Shown here: positions 33,850-42,437 of the stretch, piece after piece
Layout of the letters: each line of letters starts with the position of its first letter
Position numbering within the stretch: the stretch's first letter is position 1
Assembly: GCF_023028225.1 (NCBI RefSeq)
Contig: NZ_CP095482.1
Coordinates: 2,356,001 to 2,420,000 of the forward strand
Length of the DNA stretch: 64,000 nt
Source of the DNA: Halorientalis litorea
GTDB taxonomy: Archaea > Halobacteriota > Halobacteria > Halobacteriales > Haloarculaceae
Direction of reading: 5' to 3'
Program-made: the position numbers and the translations under genes
Notes under the pieces: generated by a model
What the model was told of the DNA's origin: nothing
Seen by the model: only the letters and a program-made list of their open reading frames with translations
The model's database searches: none

Positions 33850-35259
33850 TCAGTACTTCGGCTCGGCCCCGGTCGTCTCGTACACTTGGTCCATCAGGTC
33901 GTCGCGTTCGGCCTGCCACTCGGCGAACGCGTCGGGGTGGTCCGGGTAGTCCTCGTAGTGGGCGAGCAACTCGTCGGCGAGGCTCTTGGTCTGATAGAGG
34001 TCGTAGATGGTCCCCCAGTGGCCGAACGCTTTGATTGCCGTCTTGAGTTTGAGGAGGAACCCCACGTCCGCGGACCCGGAGTAGAGTGCCTCGGCGAGTT
34101 GCTCGCCGGGTAGCGCGGCCAGCAACGCCATCAGGTCGTCGAGGTCGTAGGCCGTCGAGAAGACGTTGTACACGTCGAGTGCGGCGTACCGGCCGCCGAA
34201 GTGGTCCATGACCCGACTGTTGTAGTCCCACATTGCCGCCTCGCTCACGTCGCCGTCCTCGATGGCGGCGATGGCTTCCTCGGCGGCGTACTGCCCGGCG
34301 TAGGCCGCACCCGCGATGCCGCCGCCGGTGGTCGGGTTGACGTGGCCCGCGGCGTCACCGACCGCCACGAACCCCGGTGCCACCGCCGAGTCGTAGGGGC
34401 GGCGGGTCGGGAGTGCCGCGCCGAGTTTATCCGTGACTTCCGCGCCTTCGAACTCCGCGCGCTCGCGCACGTCTCTCTTCAGGTCGTCGACCAACTCCAT
34501 CGGTTCCTCGTTCATCTGGAAGCCGAGGCCGACGTTTATCTCCGTGTCCGTGCGCGGGAAGTACCAGAGGTAGCCCGCCGCGCGCTCGGTGGGCTTGAAC
34601 ACGAGGGCGTCGTCCCACGGCACCGGTTCTTCGACTTCCACGATTTCTCGGTAGGCCGATGCGAACTGTGAGTACTGGACGTTCGTGTCGAAGGTCGCTC
34701 CCGAGAGGTCGGCCTTGTCCTGCAGGATGGAGAGCGCGCCCGCGCCGTCGAAGACGATGTCGGCCTCGTAGGTTACCGGTGTCCCCTTCTTGATGGTCTC
34801 GACGCCGGTGACGCGGCCGCTCTCGTCCTGCCGCACGTCCTTGACCACGGTGTCGTAGTGGAACTCCGCGCCCGCGGCGTCGGCCCCCTCGATGATGCGG
34901 CGGCCGTACTCCCAGCGGTCGATGACGGCGAGTTCGCCGGGGACGGGGATTTCGAGAACGGTGTCCTCGGCGGGAATCTCGAACCGACCGTGGTCCACGT
35001 CGGTGTTCGTGAACGCGGGTTCTATCTGCGATTTCGGGATGCTGTCGGGGAACTTGTCGGCCCCCTTGAGTGCGTCGCCACAGGCGATGTGGCCCGCCTC
35101 CTGTTCGTCCTTGCGCTCGACGACGACGACGTCGAGCCCGGCGTTGGCGATTGTGGCCGCAGCGTAACACCCCGAGGTCCCGGCCCCCACGACGACCACG
35201 TCGTACGTCCGGGTTCCCCCACCGGCCGTCGCGCCGGTGGTGGACTCCTGTGTAGCCAT
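33850..35259 (-). CDS. Geranylgeranyl reductase family flavoprotein
   Basis: 469 residues. FAD Rossmann start TYDVVVVGAGTSGCYAAATI and VVVVERKDE, then the second FAD motif FVAVGDAAGHVNPTTGGGIA. YLWYFPRTDTEINVGLGFQM in the middle is the family signature region. Archaeal members saturate the isoprenoid chains of membrane lipids, or of menaquinone; haloarchaea have several paralogs. ATG 35259 is used; a GTG at 35268 would add three residues. Twenty-five bases upstream of the start is GTAAAGAGTTTT (35285-35296 on this strand), the same element at the same distance as before the ferredoxin gene at 37568. Confidence 0.9.
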   Translation of the reverse strand: MATQESTTGATAGGGTRTYDVVVVGAGTSGCYAAATIANAGLDVVVVERKDEQEAGHIACGDALKGADKFPDSIPKSQIEPAFTNTDVDHGRFEIPAEDTVLEIPVPGELAVIDRWEYGRRIIEGADAAGAEFHYDTVVKDVRQDESGRVTGVETIKKGTPVTYEADIVFDGAGALSILQDKADLSGATFDTNVQYSQFASAYREIVEVEEPVPWDDALVFKPTERAAGYLWYFPRTDTEINVGLGFQMNEEPMELVDDLKRDVRERAEFEGAEVTDKLGAALPTRRPYDSAVAPGFVAVGDAAGHVNPTTGGGIAGAAYAGQYAAEEAIAAIEDGDVSEAAMWDYNSRVMDHFGGRYAALDVYNVFSTAYDLDDLMALLAALPGEQLAEALYSGSADVGFLLKLKTAIKAFGHWGTIYDLYQTKSLADELLAHYEDYPDHPDAFAEWQAERDDLMDQVYETTGAEPKY

Positions 35260-35284
35260 GATGTCCACTCCTTACCGAACGGAG

Positions 35285-35296
35285 AAAACTCTTTAC
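35285..35296 (-). promoter_or_regulatory. Promoter element GTAAAGAGTTTT before geranylgeranyl reductase
   Basis: Read leftward the sequence is CCGTTTGTAAAGAGTTTT, ending exactly 25 bases before the ATG at 35259. The AGTTTT part is at the place of a TATA box for a leaderless transcript. Same 12 bases and spacing before the 2Fe-2S ferredoxin gene. Confidence 0.6.
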
Positions 35297-35689
35297 AAAC
35301 GGTGTACCCCACCTGTGCAACCGCCACGCCGCGGTGACGTACGTCCGCCGCCGCGGACTCGCGTGGTCTCCCCCGTCACGGGGGTGGCACGGCTCGCCGA
35401 CACGATGTTTACAATGTGGCGTATTCGGGCCGAAAAGAAGCGATTATAAACACCTGTTCGCCCATCTTCGTGCTGGTGTCTGAACTGGTATAAGGAATAA
35501 TAGTACGTTTGACCAGTATTTTTATTGCAGGTGCTATGTTCAATCGGGGTATGCAGCAGACAGTGGACGCACGTCTTTCGGAACCGCCACGGCAACGGAG
35601 TGGCCGCGCCGCGGCCATCGACAGGCCGGCGACTGGGAGGCCCGAACCGACCGACAGCCCCGCCGTAGCGAGTCCACCCCCGTGAGTCC
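35297..35689. other. Intergenic region, no gene seen
   Basis: About 390 bp between the divergent reductase and GCS2-type ligase genes. It contains a tight hairpin CCCCCGT-C-ACGGGGG near 35373-35387, AT-rich stretches (GATTATAAACACC near 35442-35454 and AGTATTTTTATTGC near 35515-35528) that look like TATA boxes for rightward or leftward promoters, and short GC-rich sequence up to the ATG at 35690. No open frame with family features is seen. The last AT-rich stretch is about 160 nt before the ligase start, which would leave a long leader. Confidence 0.5.
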
Positions 35690-36790
35690 ATGTCTGCACC
35701 GGAGCCGATACGGCGGAGCATCGAAGTCGAATACTGGGTCGTCGACGACTCCGGGCGACTCACCGGCGCGGACGGCCTCACCGAGGCTGGTCCGGGCGTC
35801 GAACGGGAGTTCGTCGAGCCACTGCTCGAAATCAAGACGGACCCCTGTGCGACCACCGATGTCCTGCGCGAGCAGTTACTCGACCGTATCCGCCGCGCCC
35901 TGCGACTGGCCGACGAGCGTGGCGAGCGTCTCGTCCCGCTGGCGACGCCGCTGGACTACGGCGACGTTCGGGACCGACCGAGCGAGCGGACCAACGTTCA
36001 GGACCGCGTCCTCGGTACCGACTTCGAGTACGTGCGCCACTGTGCCGGGACCCACATCCACGTCGAGCAACAGCCCGGGTGCGTGGTCGACCAGTACAAC
36101 ACGTTCGTGGCACTCGACCCCGCGCTGGCGTTGGTCAACTCCGCACCGCACTTCCGGGGCCGCCCCCTCGCAACCGGGGCGCGCTCGCAACTGTACCGGC
36201 GGCTGGCGTACGAGTGCCTGCCGGGGCAGGGGCAACTCTGGCCGTACCTCGACGCGCGCGAGGAATGGAACGCCCGCCTGCAAGACCGCTACGAGTCGTT
36301 CGTCGCGGCCGCCGCCGACGCCGGCGTCGACCGGGCGACCGTCGAGGACAACTTCGACCCCGAGAGTGCCGTCTGGACGCCCGTGCAGTTGCGCGACTCG
36401 TTCGGCACCGTCGAGTGGCGGTCGCCCGACACCGCGCTCCCGGGCGACGTACTCCGCCTCGCGGACCGGCTTGCCAGTGCCGTCGAAACCCTGCGGTCGG
36501 CCGACGTTCGCATCGAGGGCGACCGCGGGTCCTTTTCGGCCGAGGAGGTGGTTCTCCCGACGTTCGACGCGGTCCGCGAGTACGTCGACACCGCGATACA
36601 GGACGGCCTGTCGGCGACCGCGCTGGAGTCGTACCTCGACCGGATGGGCTTCGACGTGGCAGCCTACGAGCCGATTGCCCACCAACTGGAAGTCCAGAAG
36701 TCGGTCACGAGAGACGAGGCGCGCCGCCTCCGACTCGCGTACGCGGACCGACTCGAACACGCCGTCCGACGGACCAGCTATGCCGACTGA
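35690..36790 (+). CDS. Glutamate-cysteine ligase family protein (GCS2)
   Basis: 366 residues. Carboxylate-amine ligase fold: IRRSIEVEYWVVDDSGRLT at the start (E-x-E metal pair), EREFVEPLLEIKTDPC, VRHCAGTHIHVEQQPG, and VWTPVQLRDSFGTVEWRSPD, which together match the GCS2/YbdK-type active site. In haloarchaea, gamma-glutamylcysteine is the main thiol, and GCS-like proteins make it; whether this paralog does so is not certain. It is followed 33 bp later by a glutamine amidotransferase on the same strand, a pairing that suggests a joint pathway of amide or peptide bond making. Confidence 0.83.
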   Translation: MSAPEPIRRSIEVEYWVVDDSGRLTGADGLTEAGPGVEREFVEPLLEIKTDPCATTDVLREQLLDRIRRALRLADERGERLVPLATPLDYGDVRDRPSERTNVQDRVLGTDFEYVRHCAGTHIHVEQQPGCVVDQYNTFVALDPALALVNSAPHFRGRPLATGARSQLYRRLAYECLPGQGQLWPYLDAREEWNARLQDRYESFVAAAADAGVDRATVEDNFDPESAVWTPVQLRDSFGTVEWRSPDTALPGDVLRLADRLASAVETLRSADVRIEGDRGSFSAEEVVLPTFDAVREYVDTAIQDGLSATALESYLDRMGFDVAAYEPIAHQLEVQKSVTRDEARRLRLAYADRLEHAVRRTSYAD

Positions 36791-36823
36791 CCGACGCCGT
36801 CCGCGGCAGTGGGGGCGATAGCG

Positions 36824-37522
36824 ATGGACCGGCCACGCCTCGCCCTGCTGAACGCGGCCCACAAGGCGGCGGACACCCGGCGGAACTTCCGGCGGGAACT
36901 CGACGCCGACCTCGTGGAGTTCAACTGCCCCGAGGGCGAGGTACCCGAGACCTTCCAGTACGACGGTTTCGTCGTCACGGGGTCCAGCGCGTCGGTCTAC
37001 TGGGAACGCGAGTGGATCGGCAACCTCAAGACGTGGGTCGGGGCCGCCGTCGAGGCGGGCATCCCCGGTCTCGGCGTGTGCTACGGGCACCAACTCCTCG
37101 CGGACATCCTCGGCGGCCGCGTCGAGGCGATGGGCGAGTACGAACTCGGCTACCGTACCGTCGAACAGGACGGTCGGAACCGCCTGCTCGACGGCATCGA
37201 CGACGACTTTACCGTGTTCACGACCCACAGCGACCGCGTGGTCGAGGCTCCGCCCGGCGCGACGGTCTTCGCCCGGAACGAGTACGGCATCCACGGGTTC
37301 CGCAAGGGGCGCGTCTTCGCCGTCCAGTTCCACCCCGAGTACGACACGGACACCGCAGAGGCCGTGACACGCGGGAAAGACGAACTCCCGGACGAGCGGA
37401 TTCAGCGCGTCCTCGACGGCATCACGGCCGAGAACTACGCGGCCGCCTGTGAGGTCAAGCAGTTGTTCGACAACTTCCTCGGGTTCGTCCGGACGGTCCA
37501 GGCCGAGCGGGCCACCCCCTGA
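36824..37522 (+). CDS. Class I glutamine amidotransferase-like protein
   Basis: 232 residues. The nucleophile Cys lies in GLGVCYGHQLLADILGG and the His in FAVQFHPEYDTDT, the usual GATase class I arrangement, with YDGFVVTGSSASVYW at the oxyanion side. It is free-standing like the GMP-synthase-like GATases that process gamma-glutamyl compounds or supply ammonia to a partner. ATG 36824 is preferred over GTG 36809. Neighbouring GCS2-type ligase is the most likely partner, though this is only context. Confidence 0.85.
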   Translation: MDRPRLALLNAAHKAADTRRNFRRELDADLVEFNCPEGEVPETFQYDGFVVTGSSASVYWEREWIGNLKTWVGAAVEAGIPGLGVCYGHQLLADILGGRVEAMGEYELGYRTVEQDGRNRLLDGIDDDFTVFTTHSDRVVEAPPGATVFARNEYGIHGFRKGRVFAVQFHPEYDTDTAEAVTRGKDELPDERIQRVLDGITAENYAAACEVKQLFDNFLGFVRTVQAERATP

Positions 37523-37530
37523 TACCCGTT

Positions 37531-37542
37531 GTAAAGAGTTTT
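37531..37542 (+). promoter_or_regulatory. Promoter element GTAAAGAGTTTT before ferredoxin
   Basis: CCGTTGTAAAGAGTTTT ends exactly 25 bases before the ATG at 37568, in a gap of 45 bp after the amidotransferase. Same element and distance as before the geranylgeranyl reductase at 35259. The AGTTTT part fits a TATA box for a leaderless transcript. Confidence 0.6.
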
Positions 37543-37567
37543 GCCGAGGCCCCCGCAACCACCGGCC

Positions 37568-37888
37568 ATGACAGACTACACGGTGGAGTTCGCTGGGACG
37601 GGGGAGACCATCACCGTCTCCGACACCGAGACCATCCTGCGCCGGTGTATCGACGAGGGCATCGCACAGGAGTACTCCTGTCGCGTCGGGATGTGTCTCG
37701 CCTGCTCGGCGGAGATTCTGGAGGGCGACGTAGTACAGCCCGCAGCGCACGGACTGACCGACGCCGAGAAAGAGCAGTACGCGCTCACCTGCATGGCCCG
37801 CCCCCAGTCCGACTTGGTGCTCGATAGGGGGTCGTACCCGCCGAGCATCGAGGACGACGCCCGCGACGCCACGGCCGCCGACGACTGA
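37568..37888 (+). CDS. 2Fe-2S ferredoxin
   Basis: 106 residues, plant-type [2Fe-2S] ferredoxin fold. Cluster ligands C38, C43, C46 (YSCRVGMCLACSAEIL) and C75 (YALTCMARP). It lacks the long N-terminal halophilic insert of the main haloarchaeal ferredoxin, so it is a secondary, smaller ferredoxin. The acidic C-terminus is typical for a halophile. ATG 37568 is chosen because the first beta strand begins there and the shared promoter element sits 25 nt upstream. It could supply electrons to the geranylgeranyl reductase, as ferredoxins do for that family in other archaea. Confidence 0.92.
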   Translation: MTDYTVEFAGTGETITVSDTETILRRCIDEGIAQEYSCRVGMCLACSAEILEGDVVQPAAHGLTDAEKEQYALTCMARPQSDLVLDRGSYPPSIEDDARDATAADD

Positions 37889-37956
37889 CGCGCGTCCCGC
37901 CGCTTCGTGTGCCGGTGACCACCATCGTTATGTCTATCTACGTAGTGGAAACGCGC

Positions 37957-38211
37957 ATGCTCGCGTCACCCGCAGGCGGCCTCCTCTGGGCGGTCCCGAT
38001 ACTCCTCCTCAGTCTCGTCGGCGGTCTCATGGTGGCACGACCGTACAGCGTCGCAAAGTTCAACGAGCAGATGGACGCCATCGGTAGCACGCGCAACCAC
38101 CGCGATGTCGAACCTGCTGACTGGGCCGTGACAGCGTACCGTATCTGTGGCGTACTCGTCCTGTTCGCCGCCCTCGCCGTCGTCCTCGACGTGACCGGCG
38201 TGGTTGGGTGA
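37957..38211 (+). CDS. Small two-helix membrane protein
   Basis: 84 residues from ATG 37957, with helices GGLLWAVPILLLSLVGGLMV and VLVLFAALAVVLDVTGVVG and a polar loop ARPYSVAKFNEQMDAIGSTR between. No functional motif; it is similar in form to small DUF6199-type membrane proteins. ATG 37930 or GTG 37909 in the same frame would give 93 or 100 residues; I prefer 37957, since CGTTATGTCTA about 25-32 nt upstream could be a TATA box. It follows the ferredoxin gene by 68 bp. Confidence 0.6.
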   Translation: MLASPAGGLLWAVPILLLSLVGGLMVARPYSVAKFNEQMDAIGSTRNHRDVEPADWAVTAYRICGVLVLFAALAVVLDVTGVVG

Positions 38212-38309
38212 TTCCCCACGGTCACCGCGTCCCGTCTAGGGTCTCAATCGCGCCCCCGGAAGTACCGGCGGGTTCTGACTGTTTTTAACTCCCGTAAATG
38301 AACGCGGAC

Positions 38310-38317
38310 GGATTTAT
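38310..38317 (+). promoter_or_regulatory. TATA-like box of the acyl-CoA ligase gene
   Basis: GGATTTATC lies about 30 nt before the ATG at 38345 in an AT-rich stretch (38280-38344), fitting a leaderless or very short-leader transcript. Confidence 0.45.
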
Positions 38318-38344
38318 CACGGTAGAAAATGAGGTGAGATATAG

Positions 38345-40030
38345 ATGTCTGACGTATCCGAGATTCCGGACAAACCGTGGTTCCGGGAGTACGACTCGTT
38401 TGGGGTGCCAGAGACACTCGAACCGTATCCAGACCAGCCAGTTCACCAGTTCCTCTACGACGCTGCCGAGTCCTACCCCGACCAGGGGCTCGTGCAACTC
38501 GGCCAGAAGTACGAGTATCCCGAACTGGCCGACCACGTGGACAGTCTCGCGACGGCACTCCGGGAGCGCGGTGTCGAGAAAGGGAGCCGTGTTGCGACTA
38601 TTCTACCGACTTCGGCTCAGTTCATCGTCGCCGAAAACGCGATTTCGCGGGCCGGTGGCGAACACATCCCCAACGACTTCCTCGACGCGGAAGAGGACCT
38701 GAAGTACCGACTCGAAACCGGTGACCCGGAGGTACTCATCGGGCAGAACAAACACCGTGACCTCGTGATGTCGCTCAAGGAGGAACTCGGCCTCTCCGAC
38801 GTTATCCTCACCGACATCGAAGACTACAGCGACGACACGCCCGACCACGACGACGTGGCGGGGGTCGAGTGGCTCCCCGAAGTCATCGAGAACACCGACC
38901 CGGACCCGCCGGATGTCGAGTTCGACGTGGCCGAAGACGTTCACACCGTACTGTTCACGGGCGGGACGACAGGCCTCCCGAAGGGCTGTCAGTTGACCCA
39001 CCGGAACCTCGTGGCGAACGCCCTGCAGGGCAACGCCGTCCAGTCACGGATGGCGGACATGATGCGCGGGAGCGAGACGGCGGTGTTGGCACTGCCGCTG
39101 TACCACGCCTACGGCTACTCCGTCCAGCACTCGCTCATCGAACTCGGTCTCGAAATCCTGCTGGTCCCGGACGCCCGTGACACGGAGATGATGACGAGCC
39201 TCATCGAGGACCACGAACCGCTCGTGATGATGGGCGTCCCGACGCAGTTCATGGAAATCGTCAACGAGGACCTCGAACAGGACGTTATCGGCCTCTCCGG
39301 GTCCGCACCGCTGGCCAGCGAGACCAAAGAGAAGTTCGAGGAGAAGTCTAAGGGCGTCTCGCAGGGCTACGGGCTCTCGGAGATGTCCCCCATCACACAC
39401 TTCAACGTCCGCGGGCTGCAGGACATGCTGCTGGGCAAGGACACTCGCGAACAGGGCTTCGACATGCCCACCATTGGCGTTCCGGCCCCGGACACCGAGG
39501 TAAAACTCGTCGACGTCGAGTCGGGCGAAGAGATTCCCCTACAGGAAGCCATCGAGGAGGAGCGTGAGGGCGAGATGCTGCTCAACGGCCCCCAGCGGAT
39601 GAAGGGCTACCTCGACGACGACAAGGACCCGTTCGACGACGAGGGCTTCGTCGCCACGGGCGACGTGGCCAAAATCGACCCGATGGGGCGGTTCTACATC
39701 GTCGATCGGGTGAAGAACATGATAAACGTCTCGGGGCTGAAGGTCTACTCCGAGGAAGTCGACGAGGTGCTGTTCTCGCATCCGGGCATCCACCGCCCGG
39801 CGACCGTCGGTGCCCCGGACCCGGACCGGCCCGGGAGCGAAATCGTCGTCATCTACGTCGAGGAGGAGGCCGACTACGACGGCGACCTGACCGAGGCCGA
39901 CGTTCGTGACCACCTCGACGGCAAGGTCCCCAAGCAGGCCATGCCGGAGGAAGTCCACATCCTCGACGAGATTCCGCTGACCGACGTTGGCAAGACGGAC
40001 AAGCAAGCACTCAAAGAACGCCACGAGTAG
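38345..40030 (+). CDS. AMP-forming acyl-CoA synthetase (long-chain fatty acid CoA ligase type)
   Basis: 561 residues of the ANL superfamily. P-loop TGGTTGLPKG from about residue 205, LPLYHAYGYSV, GYGLSEMSP (adenine contact), FVATGDVAKIDPMGRFYIVD with the ribose-binding Asp, and hinge KNMINVSGLKVYSEEVDEVL. The catalytic Lys is in TDVGKTDKQALKE near the C-terminus. It activates a carboxylic acid to its CoA ester through an adenylate. The chain length of the acid is not known. With the enoyl-CoA hydratase at 28158 it suggests fatty acid use. Confidence 0.94.
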   Translation: MSDVSEIPDKPWFREYDSFGVPETLEPYPDQPVHQFLYDAAESYPDQGLVQLGQKYEYPELADHVDSLATALRERGVEKGSRVATILPTSAQFIVAENAISRAGGEHIPNDFLDAEEDLKYRLETGDPEVLIGQNKHRDLVMSLKEELGLSDVILTDIEDYSDDTPDHDDVAGVEWLPEVIENTDPDPPDVEFDVAEDVHTVLFTGGTTGLPKGCQLTHRNLVANALQGNAVQSRMADMMRGSETAVLALPLYHAYGYSVQHSLIELGLEILLVPDARDTEMMTSLIEDHEPLVMMGVPTQFMEIVNEDLEQDVIGLSGSAPLASETKEKFEEKSKGVSQGYGLSEMSPITHFNVRGLQDMLLGKDTREQGFDMPTIGVPAPDTEVKLVDVESGEEIPLQEAIEEEREGEMLLNGPQRMKGYLDDDKDPFDDEGFVATGDVAKIDPMGRFYIVDRVKNMINVSGLKVYSEEVDEVLFSHPGIHRPATVGAPDPDRPGSEIVVIYVEEEADYDGDLTEADVRDHLDGKVPKQAMPEEVHILDEIPLTDVGKTDKQALKERHE

Positions 40031-40152
40031 GCCACTCCGGAGAGAAAACCCTTTCAGGGTCGAACGGCCACGGAGTGTATGCGTTACAACCAGTCCTCCA
40101 CGCGGCGACAGTTCGGTAGTACGACACAGGTTCCGGTCCGGGAGGTGTCGGG

Positions 40153-41310
40153 ATGGCGATAGCGGAGGCGTTGGCGGCGAGCAAGGTACAACTGCTGGTC
40201 GCGGGCCTCGTCGTCGTCGGTGGCGGCACCGCGGCGGCCTACGTCGCGACGGACGGGTTCGCCGGCGTCGGCGGTCCGGACGCCGCGGAGTCGGTCCCGG
40301 AGGGTGTCGACGCAGTCGTCTACTTCGACACCGCCGTCGCGACGGACCAGACGACGGCGACGGTCGCGAACGGCCTCATCGACATCTCGAAGGAGAACAA
40401 CGAGTTCTACGACGGGCCGGACGACTACGAGGCGTTACTCAACGAGACCACCGGCGAGACGAACCTCAGTGCCGACGGGTTGAACCAAGTCGTCTTCTAC
40501 GGGCAGTACCCGAACCGGACCGACGACTCCTCGGTGGCCGGCGAACTCTCGGAGTCGGGCTACTTCGGCCTCGTCGTCGACTCGGAGTGGGGCGAAGACG
40601 AGTTCGTCGACGAGTTTTCGGACACGGAGTTCGAGACCAGAGAGTACGAGGGCTACACGGTCTACGTCGAACAGCAGGACGACCAGTCCGACGTGCCGGA
40701 GTACCTCCGTGACGACAGCCCACCGCTGTGGGTCGGCGTCCTCGCTGACGGCCGGTACGTCCTCGGCACGGAAAACGCGACCAGAGACGCAATCGACACC
40801 GACCGCGGCGCGCTGGAGTCGTTCGGCGGCCAACTCCGGAGCGAGTACGACAGTACCCGCGACGACGGCTACCTCCGGTTCGCGGCCACCGTCCCGTCCG
40901 AGCGGATTCCAGACTCCGGGATGGGAGCCGCCGAACAGTTCAGTGCCGTCCGGAACGTCGAGGTGGTCGCCGGGTCCTACTACACCGAGGGCGAGGACAT
41001 CGGCATGGTGGCCCGCATGACCACGGGGAGTGAGAGCGACGCGGACGACCTCCAGTCGATTACCGACGGCGGCATCGCCACGGGCAAGCAGCTGACCCGT
41101 GCCGACGAGACGGCGGCACTGCTGGACAACGTGACCGTCGAACAGGACGGGACGGCCGTCACTATGACCTTCCAGATGGAAGCCAGCACGCTCGTCGACA
41201 CCTTCGAGGCGGCCGCCGAAGCGCGCTCCGGTGCGTTCTCCGGGTCGGCGTCCGCCAGCACGTCAGGGAGCGCGTCCGGAAGCGAGACGGCGACCGAAGC
41301 GGCAGGCTGA
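40153..41310 (+). CDS. Haloarchaeal membrane-anchored or exported protein, unknown function
   Basis: 385 residues. One hydrophobic segment near the N-terminus (about 12-34, QLLVAGLVVVGGGTAAAYVA) as signal or anchor, then a large acidic outer domain with repeated strands (DAVVYFDTAVATDQ, NQVVFYGQYPNRTD, YFGLVVDSEW, PPLWVGVLADGRYVLGTENA, RFAATVPSERIPDSG, VTMTFQMEASTLVDTF). No Cys. The tail is a Ser/Ala/Thr-rich run (SGSASASTSGSASGSETATE). No known function; the next gene is an ABC permease 54 bp downstream, and the three could be one transcript, but this is only positional. Confidence 0.68.
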   Translation: MAIAEALAASKVQLLVAGLVVVGGGTAAAYVATDGFAGVGGPDAAESVPEGVDAVVYFDTAVATDQTTATVANGLIDISKENNEFYDGPDDYEALLNETTGETNLSADGLNQVVFYGQYPNRTDDSSVAGELSESGYFGLVVDSEWGEDEFVDEFSDTEFETREYEGYTVYVEQQDDQSDVPEYLRDDSPPLWVGVLADGRYVLGTENATRDAIDTDRGALESFGGQLRSEYDSTRDDGYLRFAATVPSERIPDSGMGAAEQFSAVRNVEVVAGSYYTEGEDIGMVARMTTGSESDADDLQSITDGGIATGKQLTRADETAALLDNVTVEQDGTAVTMTFQMEASTLVDTFEAAAEARSGAFSGSASASTSGSASGSETATEAAG

Positions 41311-41364
41311 CCGACACGAACGCCAGCCTCAAGTCCCCACCTGCCGACCGTTTTCGTACCCGCG

Positions 41365-42435
41365 ATGAGTCTCCCGTCGCTGTTCAGGAAAGAACTCCTC
41401 TGGAGTCGGCACCGAATCCTCACGCTCGTCCTGCTGTTGCTCCTCCTCCCGGCCTTCTTTGCGTACACGACGGTCATCTTCCAGACCGTCGTTCCCGAGG
41501 ACACGCCCATCGCCATCGTCCCGGAAACCGACGACGTGTCGGCGGACGGCCTCGACATCATCGAGGGTGGTGCCGCCCTCTTCTCGGCCCCCGAGCGATA
41601 CGAGAGCGAGGAGCGCGCGATGCGGGCACTCAGGCGCGAAGAGGTGTACGCCGTGTTGGTCGTCCCGCCCGGCATCTTGGACGAGTCGACGACGGATGCG
41701 ACGTTCACGCTCGCAATCGACGGGGGGATGGTTCCGTTCGGGGACCCCTCCATCGCCATCCGCAACATCATGGAACCGCGTCTGAACCAGAACCTCCCCG
41801 CCGACATCCGGGTGGAGCGGACCGTCGTCGGGGCCGAGCGGACACTCTCGGAGTTTCTCGTCCCGGTGTTCATGATGGGGATGGTCCTCCTGTTCGCGTT
41901 CACCTACTTCCCGTACAACCTCGCCCGGGAGAGCGACGTGTTGGAGCGTGTACTCGTCTCTACCTCGTTGGACGCCGTGATAGCGACCAAGATACTCTAC
42001 CACGCGATGCTGTTGCTGGTCCCCATCGGCGCGTTCGCGGCGGCGGCGAACGCGCTCGGATACTCGGTGGCCGTGTTGTCACCCAGTGCTATCGCCGTCT
42101 TCCTGCTGACGTTCGTCTACCTCGCGGCCATCAGCGCGGCGGTGATGGTTCTCACAGACTTCAGCGCGCTCGGGCGGTTCTGCAACGTCGCCCTCCTGTT
42201 CGGGTCGATCACTTTCTCCAGTCTCGTCTACCCCGTCGGCTTCTTCTCGCCGCTCCGGAAGGAACTCGCGCGGTCGATTCCGCTCCACCACTCGATGGTC
42301 GCGTCCCGGAGTCTGACGCTCAAGCAGGTCGACGCCTCGCTCTTTGCCGACCGGTTCCTCCTCCTCGGCGGGTTCACGCTCGCGTCGCTGCTCGCGCTGA
42401 AACTGGCCATCGAACACTACAAACGGACCGCCTGA
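41365..42435 (+). CDS. ABC-2-type transporter permease
   Basis: 356 residues. An N-terminal cytoplasmic amphipathic stretch (SLFRKELLWSRHRILT), membrane helix 1 (about 18-38), a large outside domain (about 40-165), then five further helices (VPVFMMGMVLLFAFTYFPYN; LLLVPIGAFAAAANALGYSV; AIAVFLLTFVYLAAISAAVM; NVALLFGSITFSSLVYPVGF; FLLLGGFTLASLLALKLAIE). This is the NatB/ABC-2 export permease layout. Two bases separate its stop from the ATPase gene, so they form one exporter; its cargo is unknown. Confidence 0.86.
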   Translation: MSLPSLFRKELLWSRHRILTLVLLLLLLPAFFAYTTVIFQTVVPEDTPIAIVPETDDVSADGLDIIEGGAALFSAPERYESEERAMRALRREEVYAVLVVPPGILDESTTDATFTLAIDGGMVPFGDPSIAIRNIMEPRLNQNLPADIRVERTVVGAERTLSEFLVPVFMMGMVLLFAFTYFPYNLARESDVLERVLVSTSLDAVIATKILYHAMLLLVPIGAFAAAANALGYSVAVLSPSAIAVFLLTFVYLAAISAAVMVLTDFSALGRFCNVALLFGSITFSSLVYPVGFFSPLRKELARSIPLHHSMVASRSLTLKQVDASLFADRFLLLGGFTLASLLALKLAIEHYKRTA

Positions 42436-42437
42436 GT

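Noticed and set aside
35373-35387. CCCCCGT-C-ACGGGGG hairpin in the 35.3-35.7 kb gap as possible IS end
   Set aside because: A one-base loop is sterically poor and no guide or cleavage tetranucleotides flank it; kept only as part of the intergenic description.
40040-40060. GAGAAAACCCTTTCAGGG, similar to the shared promoter element in reverse
   Set aside because: Two mismatches in the core and it would point leftward into the end of the acyl-CoA ligase gene, where there is no gene to start.
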